Below, piece after piece: positions 1-10,580 of a DNA stretch of 64,000 bases. Position numbers and translations under genes: made by a program. The DNA is from Utricularia gibba (lineage: Eukaryota > Streptophyta > Magnoliopsida > Lamiales > Lentibulariaceae). Position 1 is the first letter of the stretch. Each line of letters begins with the position of its first letter. Location: positions 620,001 through 684,000 of the forward strand of contig NEEC01000015.1 in NCBI GenBank assembly GCA_002189035.1, given 5' to 3'. The notes under the pieces are model-generated. The model saw only the letters and a list, made by a program, of their open reading frames with translations, was not told the DNA's origin and did no database searches.

Positions 1-740
1 TTGCAGCAGATAGCAACACAAGATGAGGTATCGTTGAGTTATATGATTTTATAAAGGAAATATAAAATTAGTGGGTATTTTATCATGTGATATATTGAGT
101 GGCCTTAGAAAGCAGCTTTCTTGGATAACTGAGGATTGAATGGCTCAAAATGAATAAAAGCCTGGGTCCAGAATGAGAATAGGTGAAACTTGAAGTCCAA
201 AAAGGAAAAAAAATAATAATAAAAGCCAGGAGCACGAGTTTTGAGACTTTGACCTAAATACCCATCTTCTACGGCCTCCCAGGCTGCCCTCCTCCGTTTT
301 CCCCATTCTCTCCTTCTACTCATTTGTCTTTTGCGCGCCACATTCAAATTCTTGTTAATTGTCATACACCTGGTCCATGCTCCGCGTTTGAATTGTTTTG
401 ATTTTCGCAGGGAATCTTTTGTAACTTGCTGATGTGAATACGAGTTGCGGGGTTTTGTGTACAGGGTAATATGAATATCTTGTTATTTTTAACATTTTCA
501 GTGTCGAGGATCATTTATTTTTTATTGTTGTGTTCTGGGTTTCGTTTAAAAGAATGTTTCACAGCATGTTGCTTCTTAATTTTTCAAAAAGGTGGCTTTT
601 TGGTGTTGGGTGTGACGGTTGTAGTGTCACTTCAGCGTAAATCAAGTTAAACTGTGCTTCGGGTATTTGGTTTTGGAGATTCTGTGTTGGAAACTTTGTC
701 TGAAGTTCTTCTCTGATGGCTTGTCTCAGGGTTAAAAAAA
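1..740. other. Upstream region and probable 5' leader of the MUSTANG-like gene
   Basis: No gene is supported here. The last 350 or so bases are T-rich and look like a transcribed plant 5' leader. A pyrimidine-rich stretch ending in CGCAG near 408-412 could be the acceptor of an intron in the untranslated leader, but I cannot place the donor. An 86-codon reverse frame at 105-365 has low-complexity composition and no family resemblance. Confidence 0.4.
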
Positions 741-2874
741 ATGGATGACCATGATTTGCTGCTTGGACAAGATTGTACCGGAGCTGTTGTTCAGAGCCAG
801 CCTGCTCCGTTAAGCAGAAACTGTAGCATGATGCTGGTTCAGCACCATGAGTTGGAACAGGACTGGGAATCGAGATTGGGCCATGAGCATGAGTTGGCCA
901 TGGAAGAGAAACCCGATCATGAACTTCAAGAACATGGAATTAACAGTGAGTTGGATATGTCTGATCACAATGGTCTTCCTGTCTGTGACATACAAGAGCT
1001 TGATGAGAACATGGAATTATCAGTTATGCCACATGATGAGATGGCCATGGAGTCTCTGCGTGAAATGAGTCCTCACCAGTCTCTAGTGGTTACCCCTTAT
1101 CATGTTCTTCAGCAGAGAACCCTTGCCGTGAGCCCCAACTTTGATCTCCATGTTGGTCAAGAATTCTCTGATGTTAAAGCTTGTCGCCGGGCCTTGAGGG
1201 ATACAGCCATTGCCCTGCGATTTGAAATGCAGACTGTAAAATCTGACAAGACTCGGTTTACTGCAAAATGTGCCACTGAGGGATGCCCCTGGCGCATTCA
1301 TGCAGCAAAACTTCCTGGTGTACCCACTTTCACCATTCGGACCATCAATGGTGATCATACATGTGGAGGAATCGCTCATCTTGGACACCAGCAGGCTTCA
1401 GTTCAGTGGGTTGCTACTTCTGTGGAGCAGCGACTGCGAGAGAATCCCAACTACAAACCAAAAGAGATATTGGAAGAAATTCATAGGATCCATGGGATCA
1501 CATTATCTTACAAGCAAGCATGGCGAGGAAAGGAAAGGATCATGGCCGCTATGCGTGGATCTTTTGAAGAAGACTATCGCCTCCTCCCTCAATACTGTGA
1601 GCAAATAAAGAAAACAAATCCAGGAAGTATTGCATCTGTGTATGGAAATCCTGCCGACCAGTCCTTTCAGCGTCTCTTTATTTCATACCAGGCTTCAATA
1701 TATGGTTTCCTAAATGCCTGCCGCCCCCTTATCGGTCTCGACAGAGCATTGCTGAAAAGCAAGTATTTAGGCACATTGCTTCTGGCCACTGGCTTTGATG
1801 GGGATGGTGGACTCTTTCCTTTAGCCTTTGGGGTTGTTGATGAGGAAACCGACGAAAACTGGATGTGGTTTCTTTCAGAGCTGCATAACCTTCTTGAGGT
1901 CAACACTGGGAACATGCCAAGGCTTACGATATTATCTGACAGACAAAAGGCATAGTAGAGAGCGTGGAAGCCAATTTCCCCACTGCTTTCCACGGCTTCT
2001 GCTTGCACCACTTGGTTGAAAGCTTCCGTAAAGAGTTCAACAATCCGATGCTTGTGGAACTTTTCTGGGAAGCGGCTCATGCTCTCACAATCACAGAATT
2101 TGAAACCAAGATCTTTGAGATTGAATCGGTATCTCAAGATGCAGCATACTGGATTGGCAGAGTCCCCCGCAGCTGTGGGCTTCAGCTTACTTTGAGGGAT
2201 CAAGGTTCGGACAGTTGACATCTAACATAGTGGATTCCTTGAACACATGGATCCTCGAAGCCTCAGGGCTTCCCATAATCCAGATGATGGAATCCATCCG
2301 AAGGCAACTGATGACTTGGTTCAACGAGCGTCGAGAGCTCAGCATCCAGTGGACCTCCATCCTTGTCCCCAGCGCAGAGAGACGAGTTGCAGAGGCCCTT
2401 GAGCGTGCAAAGACCTACAAGGTACTCCGGGCTAGTGATGCTGAGTTTGAGGTGATATCCCACGAAGGGACCAACACAGTCGACATACGCAACCGTTGTT
2501 GCCATTGCCGTGGGTGGCAACTCTATGGCCTGCCCTGCCCACACGCTGTGGCTGCTCTTCTCTCTTGCAGACAGAACGTTCATCGATTCACTGAGAGCTG
2601 CTTCACTGTAGCTACATATCGAAGGTCCTATACGCAGACAGTGCATCCAATACCAGACAGAACCCTGTGGAATGAGATGATGTTAGATGAGGATGCTAAC
2701 GCTGGAAAGGCGCTGGAAGTGACCATCAACCCACCCAAGTCGCTGCAGCCGCCTGGTAGGCCCAGGAAGAAGCGGGTGAGAGCGGAGGATCGAGGGCGTG
2801 TGAAGAGGGTCGTGCATTGCAGCCGCTGCAATCAGACAGGCCATTTCAGGACAACATGCGCAGCACCCATATGA
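741..2874 (+). CDS. MUSTANG-like domesticated Mutator transposase (frame broken twice)
   Basis: Single-exon gene for a nuclear protein of the MUSTANG family, host genes derived from Mutator-like transposases. The start ATG at 741 is followed by decaying repeats of a (D/H)HEL-type unit (about residues 30-130), then the MuDR N-terminal domain, the MULE transposase core (FDGDGGLFPLAFG, WMWFLSELH, LSDRQK), a SWIM zinc finger (CCHCRGWQLYGLPCPHA), an AT-hook-like PPGRPRKKR and a C-terminal zinc knuckle (CSRCNQTGHFRTTC). The reading frame is interrupted at 1945-1948 and again at 2164-2168. Adding one A and one C restores a frame of about 711 codons that matches the family end to end, and the interval is exactly two bases short of a multiple of three. 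Known: MUSTANG genes are conserved across flowering plants and mutants have growth and flowering defects. Inferred: the gene is functional and the breaks are sequence errors. No terminal inverted repeats are visible. Confidence 0.9.
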
Positions 2875-3285
2875 TCCTTGCAGCTAACTGAAAACATCAC
2901 TTGTGAGAGAGATGCGGTGTGCAGATAATTAGATTTTCTTCCTAGTTACCCATCTGTTTCAATTTCCTTGCCTTCATGTGTCCTTTTTTCAAAATTCAGT
3001 GATGTACATCGTTCTGAAATCATCACAGAATATCATTCTTCTCTGGGTTAGAATTACGCAAACCAAAAGGGAGCTTAGCTTGGTAGTGATCTCATCAATG
3101 GAAAGCTTCATTTAGACAACTGAAGTTATAAGAACTCAAGCGATCACTGAATGAACACAGACCAAGGAAGTCAGTACAACACAAAGGTGGCAGATGGGAA
3201 TGCATATGAATCTCGAATTCTGATTATGACCACAGAGGTTTTATTGTTAACATGGAAACTGGGAATACGCTCCTAATCTGAACTG
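2875..3285. other. Tail-to-tail spacer
   Basis: About 410 bases between the stops of the transposase-derived gene (+) and the Tim44/mL45-domain gene (-). It should hold both 3' untranslated regions. I see no ORF, repeat or structured RNA in it. Confidence 0.5.
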
Positions 3286-5492
3286 TTAAACTTTTATTCT
3301 TCCACAAAGGCGCCAGTATGATCCTGTATGGAACATGGACTTCTCAAACACCCAAACATCACGAACCAAAACCTGCTCATTCAAATAGGGATTACACCAT
3401 GGTTCTCGGAACAATCTAGCGAGTCATTAAACGGTTCTTGTGAAGGAAAGGGATCAAGAAAAGAAGACACAATGCAAATGTTTACCTCCTTATTTTTGTC
3501 TCCCGACACAACAGCTCCACTGGAATCATATGCCTCAAACTTCTGCAGCCACAAGGATCGTGACAATATCTCAACATATCAAACAGTTAAATAAGCTGTC
3601 ATTGTACAAAAATTGAGAAGGACCAAGTATCGAATCACAACAAAAAAACTACAGTTAGCATTCAAATGGTTTACCTGCTTGCTTAGAAATTCAAGTGTCA
3701 GTTGCACAAACACTTTATTGAGGTTATCTCGATCAACTCCAATCTGCAAATACATCAGCATTTAAATATCGGGAGATGGCAACAAGAGGAGGTACTGCAT
3801 AAACTCTACCACAATGTCATCCAGGTGAAATTCATATTTCTTTAACTGGGAAAATGTACCAGATAGAACACGAACTGTGGCAATAAATAGTGTAAATTTT
3901 GGCTCGAAGATGTTCGTGAAGGAAAAAAAAAAAAGATTCAACAGCTTAGGTGAAAAAAAAATGAATGAATGAAAACTATGGAAAAAAGAGCTTATGCAGT
4001 GAACTTAAACACCGAATTCTATGTAAACCCTTTTGAAATGCTTGCCAATCGAGCTTGAAGTGTTCGAATTTTTTGAATTGGCATGACTAGTTCCCAGTAA
4101 ATGCTTTTCCAAACTTGTTCTCTAGTCTTGATCTCATTCTTAAGAGCCTATTTGAGAGACGAGAACCATATGTGAGTTTCTATGATATATAATAGTCCAA
4201 TAAGGAAGCAGTGCATTCGCTGTATCTGGAAGAAAACCTACAGAATACATGGTCTCTGTGACACATCTCCTCAGTGATCCTTTATCTCCACTTGCTATAT
4301 GTGTATTTATCTGAACTGAGAGAGAACATGACAAGTTATAAGACAAGAGCATGATACACAGATCTCGGTTATCAAGAAAAAGGTGAAAACAAGCAGACCT
4401 CCTTGTACAATTCAACTGCTTCTCCATAAAACTTCTGTTTTGAATATCCAGATTTTCGCAACTTTGCAATTGCGTAAGCACTTTTCAGCTGCAGAAAATA
4501 AGTTACATATATTCTGAACTGATAAAACTTCTTCAGAAACATTATTTGATAAAACATCGCAATTCCTGAGATGTGATAAAATAATCAAAGCATCATTGAA
4601 CAGTGGAAGATTTCAGATTATATCAAACATCATGACTAACGAATTTAACCTCTAAAAGGAAATCATCCTTTGTTCGCTTCCATCCAGATCTAGTAAAGCA
4701 TCTGGCATAAATATGATGAAGTTAGCAGAAAATGAATGCTCAAATATTCTTTCTTAAAATGATAACAACCCAAGATTTAAATAATGATATAAATGGATTC
4801 ACATCCAAGTGAGACACTAGTATGGCATGGACGCCATACCCCACCTCATCGAAATATCACCCCAAACAAAGAAGGAGAAAAAAAAAACAATTTGAAATGA
4901 AAAACCAAAATCAAATGCTAGCTCCACCCATCTACGCCCAAAAACCGAGGAAATAGAAATTCAGATTGTTGCTTCAAAAAAAGAAGTAAGAGACAACTAA
5001 TATTATGCAACAATTCCACTCACCTGCGCCAAAATGGGATTTTTTCACGGCGTGCATATGGCTCGTACACAAACCCGGGACTCGTCATTGACACATTTAT
5101 TGATCCCTGCATGCAGTGAACGTCCAGGCATCAATTAAAGAAGACTTAAAATATACAGTATAATCGCATTCGAAACAGGCCATAAACAAACTATGCAGTT
5201 TCTTTCTTTAACACCTAAACATCACCATATATGAAGTTGAATGTCCATAGCAAAACGGAAGGGAATCAAGAAAAACTAAATATTAACGTACCGATCGTGG
5301 AATCTGAGCAGGAGATGGATTCGCTTTCACACTCAGGAACCTAACAGTGCAGAAGTTCGGCGACTTAGCCTCCTACAAAGCGAGCACTGAATGCTGCTTT
5401 ACTCTCGTTAATGGTAAATCAAATATGAACACCATGATGGTGAGAACTACAATGCGCGATACCTTGGCCAGATTAGCAACAAGCCTCTGCAT
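3286..5492 (-). CDS. Tim44/mL45-domain mitochondrial protein
   Basis: About ten-exon gene. Exon 1 (5492-5463) encodes MQRLVANLAK, a short basic start suited to a mitochondrial presequence. Exon 2 is 5372-5292. Later exons give GFVYEPYARREKIPFW, SGWKRTKDDFLLE, LKSAYAIAKLRKSGYSK, a segment with TREQVWKSIYWELVMP, VQLTLEFLSKQ and finally VLVRDVWVFEKSMF, with the stop at 3288-3286. This matches the plant protein annotated as Tim44-related (Arabidopsis At5g27395 type), whose fold is shared by the import-motor subunit Tim44 and the mitoribosomal protein mL45. Role by family: an inner-membrane or mitoribosome-associated protein in the matrix; which one is not decided by sequence. Frame is continuous across all junctions. 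The intron after the exon ending at 4046 starts with GC instead of GT. The gene shares a 420-base promoter region with the PRA1 gene on its right. Confidence 0.85.
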
Positions 5493-5912
5493 CTTCGGGG
5501 AATTAAAGAGGAGACCTTCTCCGAATGCAATACGACCAAACACTCAGGACGAATAACGCAAATCGCCGATCGATCTCCTCCTCCGTGCGACGCGGCGAAT
5601 GAGGCGGCAATATTCTGCAGAGGTTTATATGAAAATTAGGGCACGTTCCGAAATCCGTCCTTGCTTTTATTTATTTATTTATTGTTATCTAAATGAGATA
5701 TGTCGCATAATTTGTAATAAAGAGTTTTTAATATATTTATCAATAAAATACATTCGCTTTTATAAAAATAACCGCTCCCTATGAAATTAGAAAATAAAAA
5801 TTCCAACGCACAATCTCACAACAGAAAAGAAACATCTAGAAAAAAACGAACGCGGTGTCCTCTTTCGTGCTCCGCTTGCCCCTGCGCTGTGCTGTTTCTT
5901 GATTTTCGGAAA
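5493..5912. promoter_or_regulatory. Divergent promoter region, Tim44/mL45-domain gene and PRA1 gene
   Basis: The two start codons are 420 bases apart and point away from each other, so this stretch must hold both promoters and both leaders. It is A/T-rich in the middle, with a (TTTA) repeat near 5668-5684 and many A-runs. No convincing single TATA box can be assigned. Confidence 0.55.
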
Positions 5913-6443
5913 ATGGCCTCCGCCCCTCCTCAAACCGGGAGGCTGTCGCCGCAGCCGCTTTCATCGCGATTCAGATCGGTGTACGCTTCCATCCGGCCAT
6001 GGCGTCTCCTTTTCGACTTGTCGGCGCTTTCGCGTCCAGTTAACTACGTCGAAGTCGTGAATCGAATCCGCCGAAACGTCAGCTACTTCCGCAGGAACTA
6101 CTCTCTCATTGCCCTCGTTATAATCTTCTGCAGCCTAATCTTCCACCCGATCTCCATGATAGTTTTCTTAATCGTTTTCGTCGTCTGGATCTTATTGTAC
6201 TTCGGCCGCGAGGAACCGCTTGCTGTTATGGGCCGAAATGTGGATGATCGCATTGTTTTGGTTGTTCTGAGTTTGGCTACAGTTGTTGCTCTGGTTTTGA
6301 CTCACGTTGGGCTCAACGTTCTGGTGTCGCTGATTATAGGGGTCGTTGTTATTGGAGTTCACAGCGCATTTAGGGACACGTGGGACCTCTCACTGAGCGA
6401 GTCCGAGGCGGTTGAGGCTGGATTGCTCTCAGTCGTGAGCTGA
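5913..6443 (+). CDS. PRA1 family protein (prenylated Rab acceptor)
   Basis: Intronless gene for a 176-residue protein. PRA1 proteins are small endomembrane proteins (ER, Golgi, endosomes) that bind prenylated Rab GTPases and act in vesicle traffic. The family signature is visible: a cytosolic N-terminus with RPWRLLFDLSALSRP, then RIRRNVSYFRRNYSLI, a first hydrophobic hairpin ending in YFGREEPLAVMGR, the family motif DDRIVLVVLSLATVVAL, a second hydrophobic pair and the C-terminal LLSVVS. I chose the ATG at 5913 because family proteins begin shortly before the RPW segment and usually start MAS-; the frame is open further upstream (first ATG at 5781) but that stretch is lysine-rich and unlike the family. 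Closest by eye to the PRA1.B/E type; the subclass is an inference. Confidence 0.9.
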   Translation: MASAPPQTGRLSPQPLSSRFRSVYASIRPWRLLFDLSALSRPVNYVEVVNRIRRNVSYFRRNYSLIALVIIFCSLIFHPISMIVFLIVFVVWILLYFGREEPLAVMGRNVDDRIVLVVLSLATVVALVLTHVGLNVLVSLIIGVVVIGVHSAFRDTWDLSLSESEAVEAGLLSVVS

Positions 6444-7005
6444 TTTGAAAGAAATATTCTTCGATTTTGGATCCAGATCACTTGGGAAAGGAGTTGTTTC
6501 TATGATTGGTGATAGATGGAAACACTGGTTGCTTTTAATATGATCTTGTTCAGTTGATGTATGTCTTACTACCTTCATTTCTTGAACGCAGATTTTGATT
6601 TCCGGTTGTGAATGAATGATCTATGGATGATACGATAGTCAGTATGGAAATAGAACATCTGCTTTCCTTGTATTGATTGACATTTCTGGAAAATTTTCAG
6701 GTTCTCTGCTCTTGCTGATTCTTGTTTCTGATAACTCTCATGCTCTTCCGTGTGATCATCAGAGATCCATGGCGTCTGATAGATAACCATCGAAGCAAAA
6801 ACCTCTGAAAATAACCAGCACCGGTTCAATACCAGAATCCAATGTAAAAGCAAACAAAAATACTTTCAAGGTTGCACGCGCAGAGGCATCCTTGGCCGCA
6901 GGATGACCGCCCCGAGCTCCCACTGTAATAGCTCTTGGTTCCGACATCAAAGCCACTGTATCAAATGGAAAAATAAAGCAACAACAACTGAGGGATTTGA
7001 TCGCC
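6444..7005. other. Intergenic spacer between PRA1 and J-domain genes
   Basis: Same-strand spacer of about 560 bases that should hold the PRA1 3' untranslated region and the promoter of the J-domain gene. The overlapping antisense frame at 6759-7217 runs through the first exons of that gene and has no family match. Nothing else is visible. Confidence 0.45.
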
Positions 7006-8753
7006 ATGGCTATCTCGCGAGTGTCCACAGCTTCCGATTTCCTAGGGGTTTGATTGTGTGTGTGAATTTTTGGATATTTTCTAATTATTTTTACAAGAAA
7101 TACACTGTAGAATTTGTATGGAATGCGCTGGCTCCAAATGGGATTTGGAATACTCAATCCTCCGTCCTTGTGCGCGCGAGCTCCGCCAATCTCTTCTTCC
7201 ATTGCCTGCTGCTCCAATTATGGGAGAGAGAGAGCAGATGCGCCCGGAAGCACGTCTTGGGCGTATGGAGTTCTGGGACTCGAGCCTCCTTGCTCGTCTG
7301 CACAACTTAAAACTGCTTTTCGTGCCAAAGTAGTGATCCACCCGCTCCCGAATTTTCATTTTCTTGGCTTTTATTTCGGTTCTTCTGGTTTATCGGTGTA
7401 TGTGCTTGGTTGTAGGTGAAGCAGTGTCATCCGGATTTGATCAGAGATGGACAGCAGTCAGATGTCATGATTCGGCATGTAATTCAAGCATATGAGGTGA
7501 TTGCCGTATCAGCTTTTTTTGTGGCAACTTGACAAGGGGACAGACTGTATTTTCTCCTGTTCCCCATAGTTGAATTAACGTGGTTTCTAGCATTTTACCT
7601 CCGCTTATATTTTCTGCGTTTTGGCACCAAATGTAATCAGAGAGATATTTCTCATTCAACAGATGTTGAGCAGCCATAGCAAATCAGAAATTATTGAAAG
7701 GTAAACTGTGAATGCTTGTGCTTCTCTGTTTTAGTGTCGTGATTGATATGTACCCACTGAAAGTTCTGTAGTTGACGAGCACTTATGTAGGGAAACCTTG
7801 AGAATCTGCGAAAATTTAGAATTTTAAGCTGCTTAAAAGATGAGATGATGCATCATCATGTTGCAGCTGTGTAGGAATCTAATGAAGTTTCAGTTGGGAT
7901 GCTGCTCAGTTTTATGGTTCCCTTCTTGTAGAATAATCTGAAATAAGCATGCCTCGTTGTCTGATAACCATTCTTCTCTTTCATTCTGCAGAGAATGTAT
8001 GGATCCATTTGACCACCCTGAGTGCGAAGCTCTTGATCTCTTTGTCAACGAGGTTGCTTGCATAGGAAGAGGTTACCATTCCATTTCTTCTCCTCGCTGA
8101 CTTTTTATCAGACACCCTTCATTCGTACAGCCTCCTCGTAGTTACAGTTGCAGATGCAGCTCCCCGTTTAAATGAGAGTGGTGTTTGATAGACCTATCCC
8201 TCATGCAGGTTGCCCCTATTCCTGTGTGAGTACCGCACCTCGTGCTTTCAAATTTTCTCCAGAAACCGGGACAGCCCGCGCAGCTTCGCAAGGTTAGTCC
8301 TGTTCGTGATCTTAACACACAGATTTCAGAAGCTCTTCACATCCCTTCCCCACTGCATTTTCTCAAGCCACATTTTGAGCCTTGAGTCTATGATCATCGA
8401 TCTCTGTTATTCCACGGCTCTATTCGCTGTCTAGTTGGTTTCTCCTCCTTCTCCAGGTCATGCAGATGATTATCTCGTTCGTATGGCAGCCGGTCAGTGT
8501 CCAAGGAGTTGCATTCATTATGTCACGCCGTTGCAAAGAATCGTTCTGGAGGAGCTACTCGATGGGTACGGTGTATTGCCATCTCTCATTCTTTTTTCTC
8601 GTCTGGTTTCCCATCAGCTTTGGTCTGTGATGCAGCACCCTGAACATGCCGTACGACACTTCTGCGGAGGCGTTTCTGCTGTATTCACTTATCGCCAAGG
8701 CCAAATATGAGAACAATCGATACCAACGGCCGCGTCCTAAGGAAAATTCATAG
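7006..8753 (+). CDS. Chloroplast J-domain protein with ferredoxin-like C-terminal domain
   Basis: Eight exons: 7006-7047, 7111-7329, 7416-7496, 7663-7700, 7992-8071, 8209-8292, 8457-8565 and 8636-8753. They join without a frame error into about 256 residues. The N-terminus is rich in Ser, Ala and Arg, as in a plastid transit peptide. The J domain follows (SWAYGVLGLEPPCSSAQLK, then VKQCHPDLIRDG with the HPD motif that stimulates Hsp70, then HVIQAYEMLSSHSKSE). The second half carries a ferredoxin-like fold with CIGRGCPYSC and AGQCPRSCIHYVTP. Known: plants have a small group of plastid DnaJ proteins with ferredoxin-like domains (DJC76/DJC77 and relatives; this one looks closest to Arabidopsis At3g05345). 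The cysteine spacing (C-x4-C-x3-C, later C-x3-C) is not the standard 4Fe-4S pattern, so cluster binding is doubtful. Intron 1 is only 63 bases. Confidence 0.87.
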
Positions 8754-8828
8754 AGTTGCCTGCCCGAGTTGTTTCGTACAGCAGTTACTTTTTCAAAAAG
8801 AACAAATTGACTGGCTAAAGATGTACGT

Positions 8829-8842
8829 ACACACACACACAC
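8829..8842. repeat. (AC)7 microsatellite
   Basis: Seven perfect AC units in the 100-base spacer between the J-domain gene and the ATL gene. Confidence 0.85.
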
Positions 8843-8854
8843 GTCTTTATGGGC

Positions 8855-10002
8855 CTAGGCATTATTGGGCCTTGCGGGTTCTAATCCGGCCCATAACCCA
8901 GCCCTGGAGCTTAGCTGTGAGGCATCGTTGGGGATTAGTTCGGCTTCGTGATCGTCTGCTGCCTTGGGCTCCAAGCAGTTCAGTGTACTCATTCTGGTCG
9001 TCGAGCGACCGCCGCCTGCGTTACTGCCGTCGGTCGATACTTTCGGAGAAAACAGCGAGGCCGTTCTCGTGAAGACGGCTTGTCGATCTGACTTCATCGA
9101 CCGTTGGAACCTCTGGATAAACGTTGCGCCCCCTCCGCGGCCACCATCGCTGTTGAAGGTGGATGTCCCGGCGGCGGTGCTTCTGGTTCGATTCAGCATA
9201 CAGCGCTCCATAACCTCCTTCCTCACACCGTGTGGCAATTTCAGAGTGAATCGGTCGAGATTCTCCCCAGGAAGGACGAGAGAGTGGCCGGTGGTATGAG
9301 ATCTGAAATTCGCCAAATCAAACGCTTCCGATTTCCCGATTGTACTCGAGCGCGGGAAATCGGTAGAGGTTTCGCGTCTTGGGGACTTGGTATCAATGTC
9401 CGCGATCTGAATTTCGTTCACTTCTACGACGACCTCACCTTGCATATGACCGGTATCGTTCTCCATACTCTCTCCGGCGACGGGCGGCACTTCCTCCACC
9501 GCCTTCGACAAGTCCGATCGGCAAACGGGACACGTGATGTGGTGCTCTAGCCACGCGCCGATGCACTCTGGATGGAAAACGTGGTCGCACTTGGGCAACA
9601 AACGAAGTGTGTCCGCGTCCTCGAATTCATTCAGACACACGGCGCATTCCAACGCGCCCTTCCCGATCTTGTGATCCTTGACTTCGGAGTAAGAGAAGGT
9701 TGGGAACCCGTCGATGACATCTTTGCCCAGCCCCCGCGTCCCCGCCACGTCCGCCCGGGGGTGGCTTGGAAATTGGCGGCGGAACCTGGGCTTCCATAGC
9801 AGTGACGGAGGTAGATGGAGCAGTATCCCAAGGCGAACACTGCCACAATAAGCACAACAAAGACGATTCCGACCTGTGGGCTGAACCCTGCAGTGTTAAA
9901 CTGCGATTGATTGTTTGATGGAGTTGGGCTCTGAGCTCCGGCAGAATCTGCCAGAAGAGCCGCCAGCACCCAAACTAAGAGACGCCCCACCGCCGATTTC
10001 AT
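8855..10002 (-). CDS. ATL-type RING-H2 E3 ubiquitin ligase (frame broken once)
   Basis: Intronless gene of the ARABIDOPSIS TOXICOS EN LEVADURA family, closest by eye to ATL6/ATL31, membrane ligases linked to defence and carbon/nitrogen signalling. From the ATG at 10002: signal peptide (LLVWVLAALLADSAGAQ), transmembrane helix (VGIVFVVLIVAVFALGY), basic CSIYLRHC, the GLD-like RGLGKDVIDGFPTF, then the RING-H2 finger (CAVCLNEFEDADTLRLLPKC, then HVFHPECIGAWL, then CPVCR) and a long tail with FTLKLPHGVRKEVM, FTRTASLFSPK and LNCLEPKA. The signal/membrane part and the RING part lie in different frames. One added base near the G5 run at 9757-9761 joins them, giving 382 residues. The interval is exactly one base short of a multiple of three. 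The last dozen residues are read from a block of GGGCC motifs and may not be native. Confidence 0.88.
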
Positions 10003-10338
10003 TCTCGTAGAAATCCAGAGCTGCTTAATGGATTCAGGTGTACCGAAGCATTGATCGTGAAGAAATCATGAAGGCGTTGACCCTGACTCTTCCTTTTTTA
10101 TACTTCTTCAGGATGGCGAATTTGCTGATCCACGTATATCGTTGACGGGATTCTGCGGCCTTTAACTCAGAGTTTATGCGCGTTAAACATAGAGAAGTCA
10201 AACGAAGGAAAAAGTTCGTTACATCCAATTGCTTAGCGAGAATTTATATGAGCTAACGTGTGAATTGGGAACTCGTCTAAAATTCCAGCAGCCTAAGCTG
10301 GAAACTTGATTTTTTTTTAATCCCCTTGGTGACAATAG

Positions 10339-10350
10339 GATCACGTGATC
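10339..10350. promoter_or_regulatory. Perfect 12-base palindrome with a G-box core
   Basis: GATCACGTGATC is its own reverse complement and contains CACGTG, the core bound by plant bZIP and bHLH factors. It lies about 340 bases upstream of the ATL start codon, a plausible promoter position. Function is inferred from the motif only. Confidence 0.4.
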
Positions 10351-10580
10351 TGCAAACAGGACATTTGATGCGGTGATCCTTGGTTTCAAACTGGAAAACC
10401 TAACTAATGGCTTGCGAGACCCAGGATCAGGGTTGGCTGTTGGAGTAGAGGAGGAGTTAAGGGCGGTTTGAAATGGTGCAAGTGGTGGGCCATATTGGGT
10501 CAAGTGGGCTTGGTCTTTAAGAGGGGAGGTTGAGCCATCGGAGGTGGGCCGTCATTTGTGAATAAAATACGATATTTAAT

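Noticed and set aside
105-365. 86-codon reverse-strand ORF at the left edge
   Set aside because: Low-complexity composition, no family resemblance and no splice or start context support.
741-2874. Treating the Mutator-like gene as an active or decayed transposon
   Set aside because: Conserved along its full length as a MUSTANG host gene, no terminal inverted repeats, and the breaks match the single-base losses in unrelated genes.
6759-7217. 152-codon reverse-strand ORF
   Set aside because: Antisense to the promoter and first exons of the J-domain gene; no domain and no conserved pattern.
9104-9550. 148-codon + strand ORF
   Set aside because: Exact antisense shadow of the ATL RING gene.
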